DNA of 64,000 bases from Lenzites betulinus (Eukaryota; Basidiomycota; Agaricomycetes; Polyporales; Polyporaceae). Below, piece after piece: positions 43,715-56,192 of this stretch. The stretch covers positions 186,001-250,000 of the forward strand of contig JABYQU010000050.1 of NCBI GenBank assembly GCA_022264855.1, written 5' to 3'. Each line of letters opens with the position of its first letter. The stretch's first letter is position 1. Position numbers and translations under genes: made by a program. The notes beneath the pieces were generated by a model. The model made no database searches. It saw only the letters and a program-made list of their open reading frames with translations, and was not told the origin of the DNA.

Positions 43715-46700
43715 CTACGCCGACACAAGCCTCTCGCCCACAAGTGCTCCCCCCACGAGCTCCGGCGCCGGCGGGACCGCCACCCGCCTCAGATGCAGCG
43801 GCACGCCCCTCCCCCTCTCCTCCTCCTCTTCCTCCGCATGCCCTGCATCCCCGTCCCCACTCCTCCCCCCACCCGCACCCCGCGCAACCGCATCCATCCC
43901 CGCCCTCGTCCGCAGCCGTGCGACCCCCAGACACATCTCCAGCACGTCCGCCCGGAGCGCCGCCCGCGCGAACCACGGCGCCATCCCCGGGCGGGTCGCG
44001 TGCCCGAGTGTGCCCTCGGGGACGTGCAGCGTGCGCGCGGGGGGCGGCGGGCGCGGTGGCGGGAGCGGGAGGAACGGCGGGCGGGGGTGGGTTGTCGTGT
44101 TCGGGGGGGTTGAGGTTGAGGCTGGGGTGGTGGTGGCGGCAGAGGGTGCGGGAGTGGGAGTGGTGCTGGAGGGAGGGGACGAGGCGGATGAAGTGGATGG
44201 AGGGGACGCGGGAGCGGGCGCGCTCTTGGGAGGTTTCGCGGGGAGAGCGCCGGCGCGCACCTTCTTGCTGTCGGGGCTGGACGGACCGGACGCGGGGGCC
44301 GTAGCAGCGGGAGGTTGTGCAGCCGCTGTGGCAGACTGGGCAGCAGGACGCGGCTTCGCGGGGGACGCTAATAGGACCGTCAATTAGCCTCTGTGTCCTG
44401 TCATACACACACCACATCTCTGGCACAACTCACAGCGTCCCGGCCAAATCCCCGCGAGCGTCCCCGGGAGCTTCGCCCGCCTCCCCGCGAGCACCTCCTC
44501 AGACACCGCCCCGTTCACGTCCCGTCCCAGCCCAATCCCCGCCCAGCTCCTCTCCGCCAGCAAATGCGCCATGCGCGCGAACGCCACCATCCCAACGCGC
44601 GGGTCGAACTCGCCCACCCGCCGCTGCACGCCGCGCACGCCCGGATACGTCCCCGGCAGCGGCCGATAGACGAACCGCCGCTTCTGCTCGAGCCACGTCC
44701 CGAGCGGCACGCAGATGTTCCCCGCGACGTAGTCCAGGATCATCGGCGGGCGGTCCCACACCGCGTCCGGATCGTCCTCCTGCACGACCCACGGCGTGCT
44801 CCACCGGTGCCAGCAGTCCCACGCCGTGCGCACCGGGAAGCGCGTGCGCGTCGCGGAGTACAGCGCGAGCATCGCCGCGCGCGACTCCGCCGACGGCGGG
44901 CGCACGCCCGCGACCGCCGACGCCATCACGCGCGCGAACGCCTTCGCGTCCTCCGACGGCAGGCTCAGCGGCGGGCGCCGCCGCGGGAACGGCACGATGC
45001 GCTGTGCGGGGGGCGGCGTCGCGGTGTTGTCTGCGGGGACGGTCGTGCCGTCCGGGGCGGGGAAGGGGTACGGTAGCCGCGTGAGGATGAGCGCGTCCTG
45101 GTCGAGCCCGCCGGCGGAGGCTGCATGCTTTGCGCGCGCGTTAGCTTCCGCTCGCGCCTCTGCGCTCCCAAAGGGTGCCGCCTTACCGCGCTCGGCCGTG
45201 GCTTGGGCAGCCGCCTCTTGTGCGCGGCGGGCGCGGAGCTGGCGCGCCTCCGCGCTCATCTTCTGTAGGGTGTTCTTCATCCGCGTCTCCTCATCGTTGC
45301 TCGCCGTCGCCTGCTTGCCAAACCACTCTTGGAGTGGCCGCGTGATGAGGATGTTGTTGTACGCTTCGGCGACGAACGGCCACCCCTGCTCCGAGGGCGG
45401 AAAGTGCGCGGCAACTTCGAGGAGAAAGAGTACTTCGGTCATTGTCCATGGATGTTTGGTTAGATAATCCACTGGGTCGGCGGGCGGCTCTGGCGGTATG
45501 TTCAGTTTCCCGGGCGCGTTCTGATTCTTGGGCACGCCCTGGTCGTTGCTGGTCAAGGAGTTGGAAGAAGGAGGCTTAGTGGCCTCAGAGTTCACGACCG
45601 GTGCATCTGGGGGTCGCGTAGAGGTGGAAGGAGAGGTAGGTGTGGGAGGGGCTGATGTTGGTTCGACTGGATGATTGTAAGCAGGTTGAATCACTATAGT
45701 AAGCGGTGGTGGGTCAGGAGCAGGTTGTATGAGGGCTTCGTCGGTGGCTGCGGGTTGAGGCGTGTCATCAAGCGTCGGATATGGTTGCATACTCTTGTCT
45801 GATTGTAACAAACGGTCGTCCGGCTCAGGTTCCGTCGGACCAGTGTCGCTTTCGGATGGACTAGGATTGCTTTCTGCGACTCTATCAGAGACACTGTCCG
45901 CATCGACACTATCTTGCCTATTCGCACCTGCTTGGAAAAGTCCGCCACTATCCAGCTGCACCAGACCCTCGTCATCCGAGGATTCGGCCGCCACCGCCAC
46001 CTCAACTTCAACCTCATCCTTCGTCTTGGATGGCGCTGAGGTGATTTGGAGATCGCGCGCCTGTCTGGCCTGCGACGCCGCACGCACCTCCGCCCGTTCT
46101 CGCTCCTTCTGTTCGACCACCGCCCGTACCCGCACTTCCAGCCGCGCCGTCTCTGCTCGCAGAGCCTCGATCTCCCCCGGAGCCACCTGCGCCTGCCACT
46201 TCTCCATCTGTCCGAGCATGCTTTCCATGCGGCGCACGCTCTGCAGCACTTCTGCGCGCCACTGTGCCGGCTCGGAGGGCTGGTGCGATCCAAGCTGCCG
46301 CCTGCCCTCTTCAGAGAAGGCGTCGCGCACACGCTTGAGGAGCTCGTTCGATTCCTCCGGAGAGTCCGTGTTGAGGGAGCCGACGAGCTGCGCTATGCGC
46401 GACATGGACACGAGGAGGTCTTGTGGCGGGTCGCGCACGGGGTCCGCGGGCGGCGGCGTCTTCATCTTCTCCTTCTCCTTGGCTTTGGCACGGGCTCGTG
46501 CGCGTTTCTTCTTGTTCTTCTCGCGCCGCTTCGCTGCGGAGGCTGACTGTGGCTGGAGATGCGGCTGTGACTCGGCGTGCCCACCTATGTCAGCCTCCTC
46601 CGGCTCGGACCCGTCCTCCTCGTCCTCCTCGGGCTCTTCGTCAGCCTCCTCGTCCTCGTCCTCCGGTTGTTCCGCCTCCCTCTCCTCTGCGACGATCTCG

Positions 46701-47095
46701 TGGAGATCTTTCTCCTCCTCCAGTTCTTCGTCCGACCCCGGTTCGGGAAACATTTCCATGAGAGCGCTCATCTCCTCGAAGTGCTTTTGCTCCGAGGGCA
46801 GCCATTTATGGAGCGGGCGGTGTCCGTACGGACTCCCGAAGGTGCGCGCGTTCCATCGCGTGCGCGAGCCAGAGGCGCGGGTCCGGTTGAGCAGGTTGTC
46901 CAAGACATCGAGTTCGGCCTCCGCGGTCTGTGTATGAGTGGTTGACGATTCTGCGTGCGCCTGGGATTCTGTACGAGGGACTCCGCTAGAGCGAATCTGC
47001 CAGACCTGGGATGTGACCTGGAAGTAGTTGGAGAGTGTCTGGGTGGGGTTGTGCCGGCGCACGGATGAATTAGACTCGCTACCTAGCCTCGGCAT
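43715..47095 (-). CDS. Large acidic, coiled-coil protein of unknown function
   Basis: Two exons (47095-44434 and 44367-43715, GTGAGT...TATTAG intron) give ~1100 residues. Order: N-terminal region with LHKWLPSEQKHFEEMSALME; a very acidic Glu/Asp tract (~residues 120-165); a basic Lys/Arg cluster (AKRREKNKKKRARARAKAKE), likely a nuclear signal; a coiled coil (~250-345, LRAETARLEVRVRAVVEQKE); and a Ser/Pro-rich spacer. A conserved-looking module follows (PWTMTEVLFLLEVAAHFPPS, WPFVAEAYNNIL), reminiscent of a SANT/Myb-like helix bundle, then DCWHRWSTPWVV. The C-terminal exon is Pro/Ala/Ser-rich and ends with PEGTLGHATRPGMAPWFARA. I do not recognise the family; a nuclear, chromatin-related role is a guess. 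Confidence 0.65.
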
Positions 47096-50000
47096 GGGCT
47101 ATGTCGCATGCCAAGAGGTGTCTAGCGGATGAGTAGACGTGCCGGAGACGTCGCGAGTATTATTAGTGTCGTAGATGAGTTCCTGCGCTCGTGGCGGTTA
47201 GAGTAGCGTGTGTGGTGCGTGCAGCGGGAATTTCAGCCACAGGCGGGAGACAGTCAGCAGCGGCAACGTGTATAGTGCGTGATCAAAGGAGAGTAGCGTG
47301 TTATTAGTCGCGCTCGCGCGTAGATCGTCTCGAATTCGTCGCACGTCGTAGGCGACGTCTAGCAGAGTGTAGAGCACAGCGAGATGGAGGAACGAGGAAA
47401 AGGAGGGAGGGCGAGGACACCGCGCGACGCGCCGCGCCGCGTGCGCGCGTCTCGTCGCTTGCTATTCTCCTCCATTGTCTGTGTTCCTATTATCCTTGCA
47501 GGCTCAATTGTGCTCGACAAAGCAGCCGTGAAGAAGAAGCTCGTAGACAAAACCGCACTGTGAATCCACCTCGCGTGTTTGTGGGGACGCAGACAGACAC
47601 GGAGAGACGTTTGTTGTCGCGCGTAACGATGTGCAGTGCGTACCAGGTCGATTGATCTAGCTCTAAGTTCAAGGAGCAGGTATCGTTTTGCCTTCCTGAC
47701 GGACAAGTATCAATTACGGTGCGTGTATTTATGTCCTTATAGGACTGCGAAATGTGACTGCTCAGTACTCAACTTCAAGTCATCTAGGCGTCTCGAACTG
47801 GGCTCAGAACTTCCCAGCATCTCGGTGGACGACTCGGCAAGTGAAATACGAGCCACGACGAGTGAATACATACGCCGAGGTGATAGTGTCTACTTCCCTC
47901 AAAACTTCACCCATGTAGTGAGACGGTTGGTTTTACGCTCTAATTCCGCCGGCCACGCTATGACCAGATTCTTGGTCTCTACCATCCATTGGCGGTCTGC
48001 CTTGGTCCCCACAGCTCCTCGCTTTCTGTTTGTATCCTTGGAATATGTCTCTTTTCTGATCTCCCACCGCGCAACGCCCGGCTGACCGACCTCCGCACTG
48101 TGATGAGGTGCACAGTATTCCTGATCCTGGCAAACGCTTCTCTGCAGCTAGAAGGCAAGCGGCAAGCACTGCGCATAGAGGAGTCCCAGCCTACAAGTCC
48201 TCGGGCTTGGCGTCCAACTTCCCACCCAAGAGCTCGCCTCGCCGTCCAACCGCATTCTACTACCAACAAACCAGTATCCTCGCGATTGGACAGTATCCTT
48301 GCCCAAGTCGCCGATCCTCTGTTACCACCGATCATATACTTTCGCGCACCGCAGACAGTTTTGCCAGACATGCTCGACAGCTTCTCCGGGACTTTTAATC
48401 ATTTGTTTCCTCGGCTACACAGCAGCTCATCGGTGGGAATACGTTCCGCGACCCGCGGGAGAGGATGTCAAGAATATGTTCTAATGCACAGACCGGCAAG
48501 GCTCCGACAGAATTCCTTGCAATTTGCTGGACACTGCCTTTCGCCCATATTCCCCCACCGAACACCGCAGGTTCTTCAGCCGCAGGTCTGGAAACAGCAA
48601 TCCCCGCCTCAGAATGTGTTGCGGCGATACTGCGCCGTTGTAAGGCCGCAACTCAACTAGCATCCAGACTGCATGGAGCGCATGGGCATCGCTGTGTGTA
48701 GGCGATCTTCCTCCTCGACCGCGTGAGCGGCGGTGTTCACTGTATTGTCCCAGATGTCGGCCCGTCCGCTAATGGTCATTTCCGCCGCCTCGTCGAAACC
48801 TGCCCGCGTGTTCCGCATCCTCGGAAAGTGGACCCGGCCACGATGGCTCGTGCCTCAGTCAAGCTACCTACCGAAACTTATGCTCAGCTCCCAAGCCAAC
48901 CCCGTACGTCACCCCGCCCTCATCAGTAGTAATGCGTCGTGGTCACCCATGAACGTGGCATGCCGATCCCAGCATCGTCAGCCGTCCTATTGCTGCTCAT
49001 GTTTCCCGCTCGAGTCTATTCTGGCTCCACTCTCATGCTGTGTCGCCGGCTCACACCATGAAGGCAGGTAGTGCCCAGCAGACGATGGCAGAACCATGGA
49101 TGTTTTTCGAGTACTACCGAAGATGGGGGTCGCGCTCGCACCTATAGACGTCATCGCCGACCTGCGGACGTCTTTGGCTTCGGTTCGAGACCCAGACACA
49201 AATTGTGCGGTCTCACCACAAGCTCAGGTGAGCCCATTTTCCCGCTTTGTACCGCGTTCCGCCAGGGCACAAGCGTCGCGACTTCGGCGACATATGATGT
49301 TGGTGTCATGACGGCATGTCCACCCTATGTGACGCCTTCCGAAGCTCTCGAGCCCGAGCCTCTCCATCGGACCGAATGACGATGCGCAAAATACGAGAGT
49401 CGCGTCTGCTTCAGGACCCTCCACTTGTGTGCGAGCATTTGTGACAACGGTATCCTGGGGACCGGAGAGCTTTTTGGCCGCCAGTTTGCCGGGCGGATGA
49501 ACCCGAAAGACATTTGCAACCGAACTAGAAGACACAGGGTGGAGCCGGTGATCGTCCTGGTCGGGTCGTTCACGAAGGTTTCTCCCTGTGGATCGCCCTG
49601 TGTACCGACAGCCAAACGCCCCGCCTGGACGTTGGCGGGCGTGGTAGAGCTGTACAATAGCTTGCTCGGGTCCGAACAGCGACTATACGACGATCCACCT
49701 AGCGAGACGACTCGTAGAGCTGAAGTTCAGTCTGCCTATTTCTGTCAACGTGCCAAAGCAACTTTGCAGAGCCGAATCCACTACCTCCGAACCCTTAATT
49801 GACTCGCTACATTGTCACTGGTCAGAAGGAAATAGTTTTCCCAGACTACGCCAGACCATCAGCGAGTAGAAGGTGGAACCAGCTCTTCCCCCTGACCAGC
49901 GCGCAGAGGCGGGTAGCAAGACGTGATGCGATGACCAGCCGACCGGTGGCTTTGCCTCCCTCTTGCGGGACACGAGCTGCTACCTGCGGCCCCGTGGGAT

Positions 50001-50392
50001 GCTACCGTTCCCATGGAGTGCGCCCGAGCGTCCTTCACACATTCAATTACATCCTCGCGGACGCGTAGGCGGTGCTTCTCCGTGACCCTTCCTTTGGTCA
50101 GCGAAGCATTCTCACCGCTCAACATGGGAACGGGGAACGACCGACCTACGTAGGTGCACCAAATTTGGCGCACGTCCTCCGCTGCGTGCGCGCGGGCAAT
50201 ACCGTCATTCCGTCGCCGTCCTGCGACATACCGGGGTGCAGCACCCAGTCCGCGGGGCGTCCCAATAGATGTGTTTGCGAAATTAACGCGTCGCACAGGT
50301 ATAAAGACCGCATCGCGAGTGCTCTCCAGTCCTCAGAGCCTCCAATTCCACAGCTCATCGACTCGAGACCCAACCACAGCACCATTTCAAAC
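47096..50392. other. 3.3-kb gene-poor interval
   Basis: Contains only short frames with no recognisable domain, the longest 223 codons at 47989-48660 on the plus strand. No terminal repeats or transposase motifs seen. The last ~100 bp holds the promoter of the Leu/Pro-repeat gene, with TATAAAG at about 50300. It may be decayed repeat DNA. Confidence 0.4.
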
Positions 50393-50917
50393 ATGTTCGC
50401 CAAGCTCGCCGCTGTCTTCGCCCTCGCCACCGTCGCCGTCGCGGCCCCGGTCCCCCAGCTCCTGGGCCTGCCCCTCTCGGCCATCCCCATCCTTGGAGGC
50501 CTCCTCGGTAGCCTGCCTCTCTCGGACCTCCCGATTCTCGGCAGCCTCACTGTCCCGACGGGCGCTGCAGGCCTCCCGGTCTCCATCCCGCTTGCGCTGC
50601 CCACTGGTCTGCCTCTCGGCTTGGCTGAGTAAGCTCACATTTTCACCCATGCTTTGAATCGCCACTCATTTCTACCGTACAGAGCTCCGAAGGCCGACTG
50701 TATGTCTTCACGTCCTTCAATATTTCTCGCACTAACATTTTACACAGTGGACATCCCCATCCCGTCGCTGCCCATCCCCCTCCCCATCTCCCTGCCCACC
50801 GACATCCCCATCCCGTCGCTGCCCATCATCGGCAGCCTTCCCATCCCGTCCCTCCCGTCCCTGCCCATCCCATCGCTTCCCATCATCGGCAGCCTCCCGC
50901 TCGCCACAGCTGCCTAA
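50393..50917 (+). CDS. Secreted cysteine-free Leu/Pro/Ile repeat protein
   Basis: Three exons join in frame: 50393-50628, a 17-nt exon 50683-50699, and 50748-50917, encoding ~140 residues. A signal peptide (MFAKLAAVFALATVAVAAP) is followed by a hydrophobic proline-rich body. It is made of degenerate short units: LGLPLSAIPILGG, SLPLSDLPILGS, then IPIPSLPIPLPIS, IPIPSLPIIGS repeated in exon 3. There are no cysteines, so it is not a hydrophobin. A likely TATA box (TATAAAG) lies ~90 bp upstream. I infer a small secreted surface-active or wall-associated protein; function unknown. Confidence 0.7.
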
Positions 50918-51865
50918 GCTCTTCATGGTTCACCCATAGAGCCTTCGGTGCCACCCCGGCCCCCGGTCTTGGTTCGTGCTTACGGTTAACGGTCCGGTAC
51001 AGCGGACGAGATACATACGTCATGTTCCTCGTTTCTGTGTTTCTCGGCTCGAGTTCTTGTGTACATGTTTTGATGTTTCGACGGCTTGATGATCGCTTGT
51101 ATACGTGGGAAGGGAGAGCGGCGCGTTGCGGGAGGAGTAGCTGACAGGTCTCGGACGATCCGCTAGTGTTTGCGTTGTATAACTGTTCAGGAATGCGATA
51201 AAGTCTCTCGAATTTTGGTATTTGCGGGGTCTCTGACATTATCCTTGGGTAACTATCGGCAGCGCCTGTATACATTACGGCGGACTCGTGCACGGATATC
51301 ACTTACAGACGTACAGCAGTGCAAACCCGACTTATCGCTGGTGCGGGTTTGCCGACCATAGACTCCTCCAGCCTGGGGGCCACAAAAACTTCGCCGTCTC
51401 GGACGTGATATCCGACTTCGCACTGAATATCCGAGCTCAGTCTAACGCTGGTCCGGTTCAGAAACTCACCTTTGTAAACTCATATTCGGAAGCGCGTAAT
51501 CGGACACGCGGATGAGACCCGTCACTACGGTGCCTCCCAGGCGGGATTGCAATCCAAACCAACTCGGAACGACGAACATTTCGGAAGCCTGGTACAGAGA
51601 CTGGTCTCGATCGGAGCGTATCCGCGAAGGCTCGGGTGCGCGGATATGCGTGCTAGGAGTATATATGTAGAGGCTTAGCAGCCTACTCAACATCACCATC
51701 GTCTTCACCCTCTGAGTCTGACCGGTCAGATTCATCACTCGAAGCACTACCACCACCACTACCGCTATCCTTTGCGCCAGTCGCCCAGCGCACGCTATCA
51801 CCACTCTCCTACCTTCATCCACCACCCTCTACCACCCCTTTCACATCCCCCTTTCACATCCCATC
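50918..51865. other. Intergenic, nothing recognised
   Basis: 3' flank of the Leu/Pro-repeat gene and promoter side of the membrane-protein gene. No supportable gene. Confidence 0.4.
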
Positions 51866-52432
51866 ATGCCCGGCCTCATCCAACGCCACAACGCCGTCGC
51901 GGAGTACTCTGCGCTCATCTCTACCAGCCCATCTTCGACGCATCGCCGTAACCGCCACGCGAATCGGGACGAGAACTACAAACCTGCCTCCACCCGTGCC
52001 GCAATCACAGACGAGGCCGCAGACTGGTACGAGGCCTTCTGCCCGCCGCTCGAGGACATCCAGGACGTCATCCGCCGCTTCGACGCAGACCCCGACTTCT
52101 CGCAGGACCGCGTCTTCGCCTTCCTCGCCCCCATCGTCGTATTTGGCGCACTCTTTGTCGTCGCGGTCGTTGCCGTCCAACCCCACTCATTCGCGCATCG
52201 CATCCTCGACTCCAACCCGACGACACACTTGGCGGACATCATGCGCCTCGCCGCCATCCTAGCCGCCGGTATCGTCTTGAGCGTCGTCACGCTCAAGTGC
52301 GTAGTCTGGGGCGTCGCGGAGATATCATCTATGATTCTTGCCACAAAAACAAAGGAGGAGAAAAGGAGGCGGGAGAGGAGTGGGGTCCCGCCCTCCGAGT
52401 CGAATCTTGTTCTCGGCGGCATCTTCATGTAG
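51866..52432 (+). CDS. Small two-pass membrane protein, unknown
   Basis: 188-codon single-exon gene starting MPGLIQRHNAVAEY. The first ~85 residues are polar, with DWYEAFCPPLEDIQDVIRRF. Two hydrophobic segments follow (FAFLAPIVVFGALFVVAVVAV and MRLAAILAAGIVLSVVTL), then a Lys/Arg-rich tail KTKEEKRRRERS. No family recognised. Base composition and a pyrimidine-rich upstream region support a real gene. Confidence 0.6.
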   Translation: MPGLIQRHNAVAEYSALISTSPSSTHRRNRHANRDENYKPASTRAAITDEAADWYEAFCPPLEDIQDVIRRFDADPDFSQDRVFAFLAPIVVFGALFVVAVVAVQPHSFAHRILDSNPTTHLADIMRLAAILAAGIVLSVVTLKCVVWGVAEISSMILATKTKEEKRRRERSGVPPSESNLVLGGIFM

Positions 52433-53159
52433 TTGGACGTCAATCACACCCAATCACATCGTTTCGTCGTATAATTCCTGAACATTTTGATGTTTTCAAA
52501 GGATCTGTTGAGTGAATACCAGGTAATCTGTCAGATGGATTCGAGGTGGTCGTTCGCGTCAAGGTGGAAAGTGAACTTGGCACGATTCCGAATTTGGCGG
52601 CCCGTGTCAGTAGCGCTCTGAATTGTTGGATAGGGTTAGGGCTTGTTCCCCTTTCCAGACTCCCACCGTGAGTAGGCTCTGGATTTAGTATTCGTCTGCA
52701 CCTCATGACCGAACGTGGCCTGCACTCTACATGCTTGTCTTGGAGGGGCGCAAAAGTTACAGATGATATTAGTTAACTTGAACCTTCTTTAATCGGCAAT
52801 ACGTAGATTCGTCAAGGCGCTCCGAACCACCGACTCGCAGCGAGCATTATGTCACCGAGAGAACCATGCCAGTTGATGCTTACGGCCTCCACGCCAAGAC
52901 GCAGGCGAATTTGACATACGACTCAGGCACAGGCATTTAACGCGTATCCCACCTACTCACTCTCCGTCCCGTCAGGGGCGTGCTGCAATACATTGTCAGC
53001 TCACATGTCATCCCCTTATGACATTCGCATCTACCGTCGCACCCAGAGCGGTGATTGTCCCACCGCGCTGTGCGCGCACCTCCGATGGACACCGCGGGGT
53101 CGCATAAAGGCCGCTCAGCTCTCCCGCACGTTTAGGGGCCCTTCCCACCGCAACACACC
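52433..53159. other. Intergenic; hydrophobin promoter at right end
   Basis: No gene seen. An AT-rich CATAAAGG element at about 53103, ~55 bp upstream of the hydrophobin start, could be its TATA box. Confidence 0.4.
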
Positions 53160-53654
53160 ATGCAGCTCGCCGCGATCGTCCAGACAGCCTTCTTGATCCT
53201 TGCTGCCGCCACCGCCATTCAGGGCGCGACTACAGTGACGCTGCCCGCTCCCACCACGACTGTCTCCGCACCTTCTGCGACGCCGACCTCCGTCACGCCG
53301 GCTGGATGTCGGACCAACCTCGAATGCTGCGAGGTCGTTGAGCCACCCCCTACCGGCGCGCCCCCTATAATAGGCATCCCGTTTCCCATTCAATTTTCAG
53401 GTCCACTCATCGGACTAGAGTGCACGTCGCTGGAACCCATCCTCGGAGTTCATGGATGGTAAGTAGGGCATTATATGTACATCACGCGCACGCTACCTCA
53501 CGGGCGACTGGGAGCACGCAGCGACTTCATTCCGGTGTGCTGCAGCCAGGTGTTCACAGGTTAGCGTCAGCTTAATCAAAGGTGGTAAACACTCATCACA
53601 TTCACTGTAGACGGAATCCTGGTGGACGGTTGTGTTCCTGTCATCGATGGGTAG
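53160..53654 (+). CDS. Class I hydrophobin
   Basis: Secreted, self-assembling surface protein that coats aerial hyphae and spores. Three exons join in frame: 53160-53458, 53522-53559, 53611-53654; ~126 residues. A signal peptide (AIVQTAFLILAAATAIQG) is followed by a Thr/Pro-rich linker and exactly eight cysteines in hydrophobin order. C1 lies five residues before the C2C3 pair (CRTNLECC), a ~31-residue loop leads to C4 (IGLECTSL), and 11 residues later comes C5. Five more lead to C6C7 (CDFIPVCC) and 12 to C8 (VDGCVPVIDG). These spacings fit class I. A broken relative is at 56193-56466. Confidence 0.9.
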
Positions 53655-54244
53655 CGACCGCGGCGGCGACGGGCAAGATAGGATTTCGGGCACGAAGGAG
53701 TCACGTAGACGATTCGGCTAAAACCTTTGTCAGCGTGCTCGAAATCTGCGGGAAATCAATCTCGCTGGCAGTACCAGTACAAGTACCATGTAGTGGCATC
53801 GCGAACGAGCAGCATCACATACCTCATAAGCTTCAATCTGAGTTACAGAACAGGCCAAGAGGACGACGCTTGGTTTTAGACAGTCGAAGGAACACGGGCC
53901 CAGATACCAGAGTCCGTGCGCCGCAAGAATGGACAATTTGTGATAGATTGGGGAGCTGTAGAGAAAGGGTTGGGTAAACTCGGAGCAGCATAGAGGTGGG
54001 CGTCGAGACGCACATCCGTATATACGGGAGAAACAACTGGTCATAATACGGGGCGTTGGGTCGAGTAGTGAGCCAGATACATAGTAAGTCTTACGAAGTA
54101 GGGGAGGGCCAAAGTCGACAGATCGAAAGAGAGTTCGAGGACTACGATGAGTCGGGACGCATCTTGAGCGTCCGCTCCGGCAAATGTTGCCTACGAGAAA
54201 CTTGAATATTGACGTCAGTCGTTACGACACTGACGAGAGTGGTA
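53655..54244. other. Intergenic between convergent hydrophobin and MYND genes
   Basis: The last exon(s) of the MYND gene may extend here: a GTAAGA donor at the FPE codons (~54280) and a possible acceptor near 54190 leave an open frame, but I cannot support its end. Confidence 0.35.
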
Positions 54245-55284
54245 TCATCCAGAACAATAAGCGGTCTTACCTTCGGGGAATGGTCGAAACTTTTGCCATA
54301 TCTCGTGAGGGTGGAGCCCCGACTTCCTCACCACCCCTGCCTCGCCCGACTCGAGCGCGTAGCGATCCCAGCTGAGCAACTGTTTCCACACCCATTGCGT
54401 TTGCTCCGATCTGACCAACTCTCCTATCTCGGGAACCAGAGAGCGCTTTTCGGTGGTTTTGAGGACGAGGCCGTTGCTGATTGTGTCGTGAATCATGACA
54501 CATATGTCTTCGCATATGACACGAGTTTCGTCATCAGGGTTATCGGAATCGCGGCCGAAAATCTTGTAGATGGGCCAATAGTGACGTAAGACGACGCCAG
54601 TGTCGAGTATGATGAATACCACCGGCATCACGCCAGCGAATGTGGGGGAGGGTACAGAGAGGAACATCTCCATTGCGCTTTTGTGTATGGATGGCCAATC
54701 CTTGTAGAGAGGACCGACATCATCGGCGTCAGACTCCACGTGCAACTGGGGAAGTGTAAAAGTAGCTGCCGGGTTGCCGTCGCGTTTGTGGCACAGTCCA
54801 ACATCCAACAGAATCAGCAATGTGCGGCCCGAAGCCGTGAGATTGGCCTGTACGCCTCCGTTTAGCACCACGGTCGCACTGATGAGGTCGCAAAAGGCTT
54901 CGTTGTGGGTTTCAACCCATTTTACGGCGGCCGCAGCCAATTCCGCAGTCGTCGACACACCATATGCCCGGAGGCGATTGGCGAGGTTTCCACGTTTTTC
55001 CGCAGGTCGGCACATTTCCCTATTGTCGGAGAAATCAGTACGTGAACTTGAAGCAAGGCTTTGATCAAACCAGGCCATGAGATTGAACGGTAGAACCCGT
55101 ACTTATGGACGCGCCAATGTTCTACTTGACATTCTTTGCTACAGTATAGCACATCTAAGCATCGGGTGCATCGCTTGAGCTTCACTCCGTGTGAGCGCTT
55201 GGTTTTACGACAGTGAGAGCATGAAGGTTGATAATGAGCGGCCAGATAACTTGTCAGGTAGTCAACCTTGCTCAAAGAGTCCAT
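54245..55284 (-). CDS. MYND zinc-finger protein (unit 1)
   Basis: Exon 1 (from 55284) carries a MYND finger: CSHCRKTKRSHGVKLKRC, CLDVLYCSKECQVEHWRVHK, with the Cys2...Cys2...CysX3Cys...HisX3Cys-type ligands that bind proline-rich partners. A ~80-nt intron (GTACGG...AATAG) joins exon 2 in frame. It begins EMCRPAEKRGNLANRL and continues with VETHNEAFCDLISATVV, FAGVMPVVFIILDTGVV, HYWPIYKIFGRDSDNPDDE and GLHPHEIWQKFRPFP, a helical domain of unknown function shared with the 56875-58067 paralogue. The 3' end is uncertain. Agaricomycetes carry many such MYND proteins; role unknown. Confidence 0.7.
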
Positions 55285-56192
55285 ATTGATGTGCTAGTAC
55301 TAGATAGGCAGACAGACAGAGAGTGAGCTGGAGGAGAGAGCGCGCCCGCTGGGCCGCGGTGACGTGCCAAGTTGAACAAGACAATGAACGTTCAAGTTGA
55401 GCGAAGTTAGTGAGAGTTAGTGTCGGAGTGCCCGTGCAGGAGACACAGTCACTGGCAGGAGACGCGACCAAAAGGTACGTTGAGAGTCCGATCCTATCGA
55501 TCGGAGCGTGGGATAGTGTCATGGCCCTGTGCCTGCAGTCGGCAAGAGCCAGTGGCACTCTACCAAAACTTAGACGACAGAGCGAGTCAGATCACTAGAA
55601 CTCATCTCATTCATGCCAGGATCTAGACAAGCACCGGTGACCCCCGCAGGGCGGGCCCGGGAGCAAGTACACATGTGTCCGAGATTAATCTGTTTTCCAG
55701 CCTGAGCCGCTGTTGGTACCAAGTCCATCTGCGCGATGGTCCCCACTAGTGGTGTAGTTGAACTTCAAGAAAGGTATCGTAATAATCATATACGCTTGGA
55801 ACTTTCAAGTTGTTGATATGGAGCGGGGCCGGATAAACACGGTGCGGGGTCCTGGCGCCCCGTCGTTCATGAGGAACACATCATAATATGATCTGGCTCC
55901 AGCTGGCTCCCCGCTGGATAACAACTGTCAGTTCTCAGATACCATCGCATGCCAAGGGTACACTTCATGCCGCCGCGGCACCGCCTCCGGACAATGTACG
56001 CGCTGCAGGACAACAGCCAACTTCTTCATCAGATCCACGTGAAATCATCTTCGTCTTTTTCAAGTCGCTAGTGGCGCTGCATAATGGTACCAGCGTGTCC
56101 GGCTCGATCTGTGACTACGTACGCACCCTAGTTAACCGCGAGATTGGAACTATGCTCGGGTCCATCGGCCCCAGCATGCAGACGAACTTGCT
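55285..56192. other. Intergenic with partly duplicated block
   Basis: The stretch about 55948-56165 is a diverged copy of 58355-58590 (shared TAGTGGCGCTGCAT, CCAGCGTGTCCGGCTCG, CGCGAGATTGGAA). No gene supported; a 128-codon frame here runs into the hydrophobin fragment, and its first ~100 codons look non-coding. Confidence 0.5.

Noticed and set aside
47989..48660. 223-codon plus-strand frame in the gene-poor gap
   Set aside because: No recognisable domain, Ser/Arg/Pro-rich, no clear exon structure; not distinguishable from chance.
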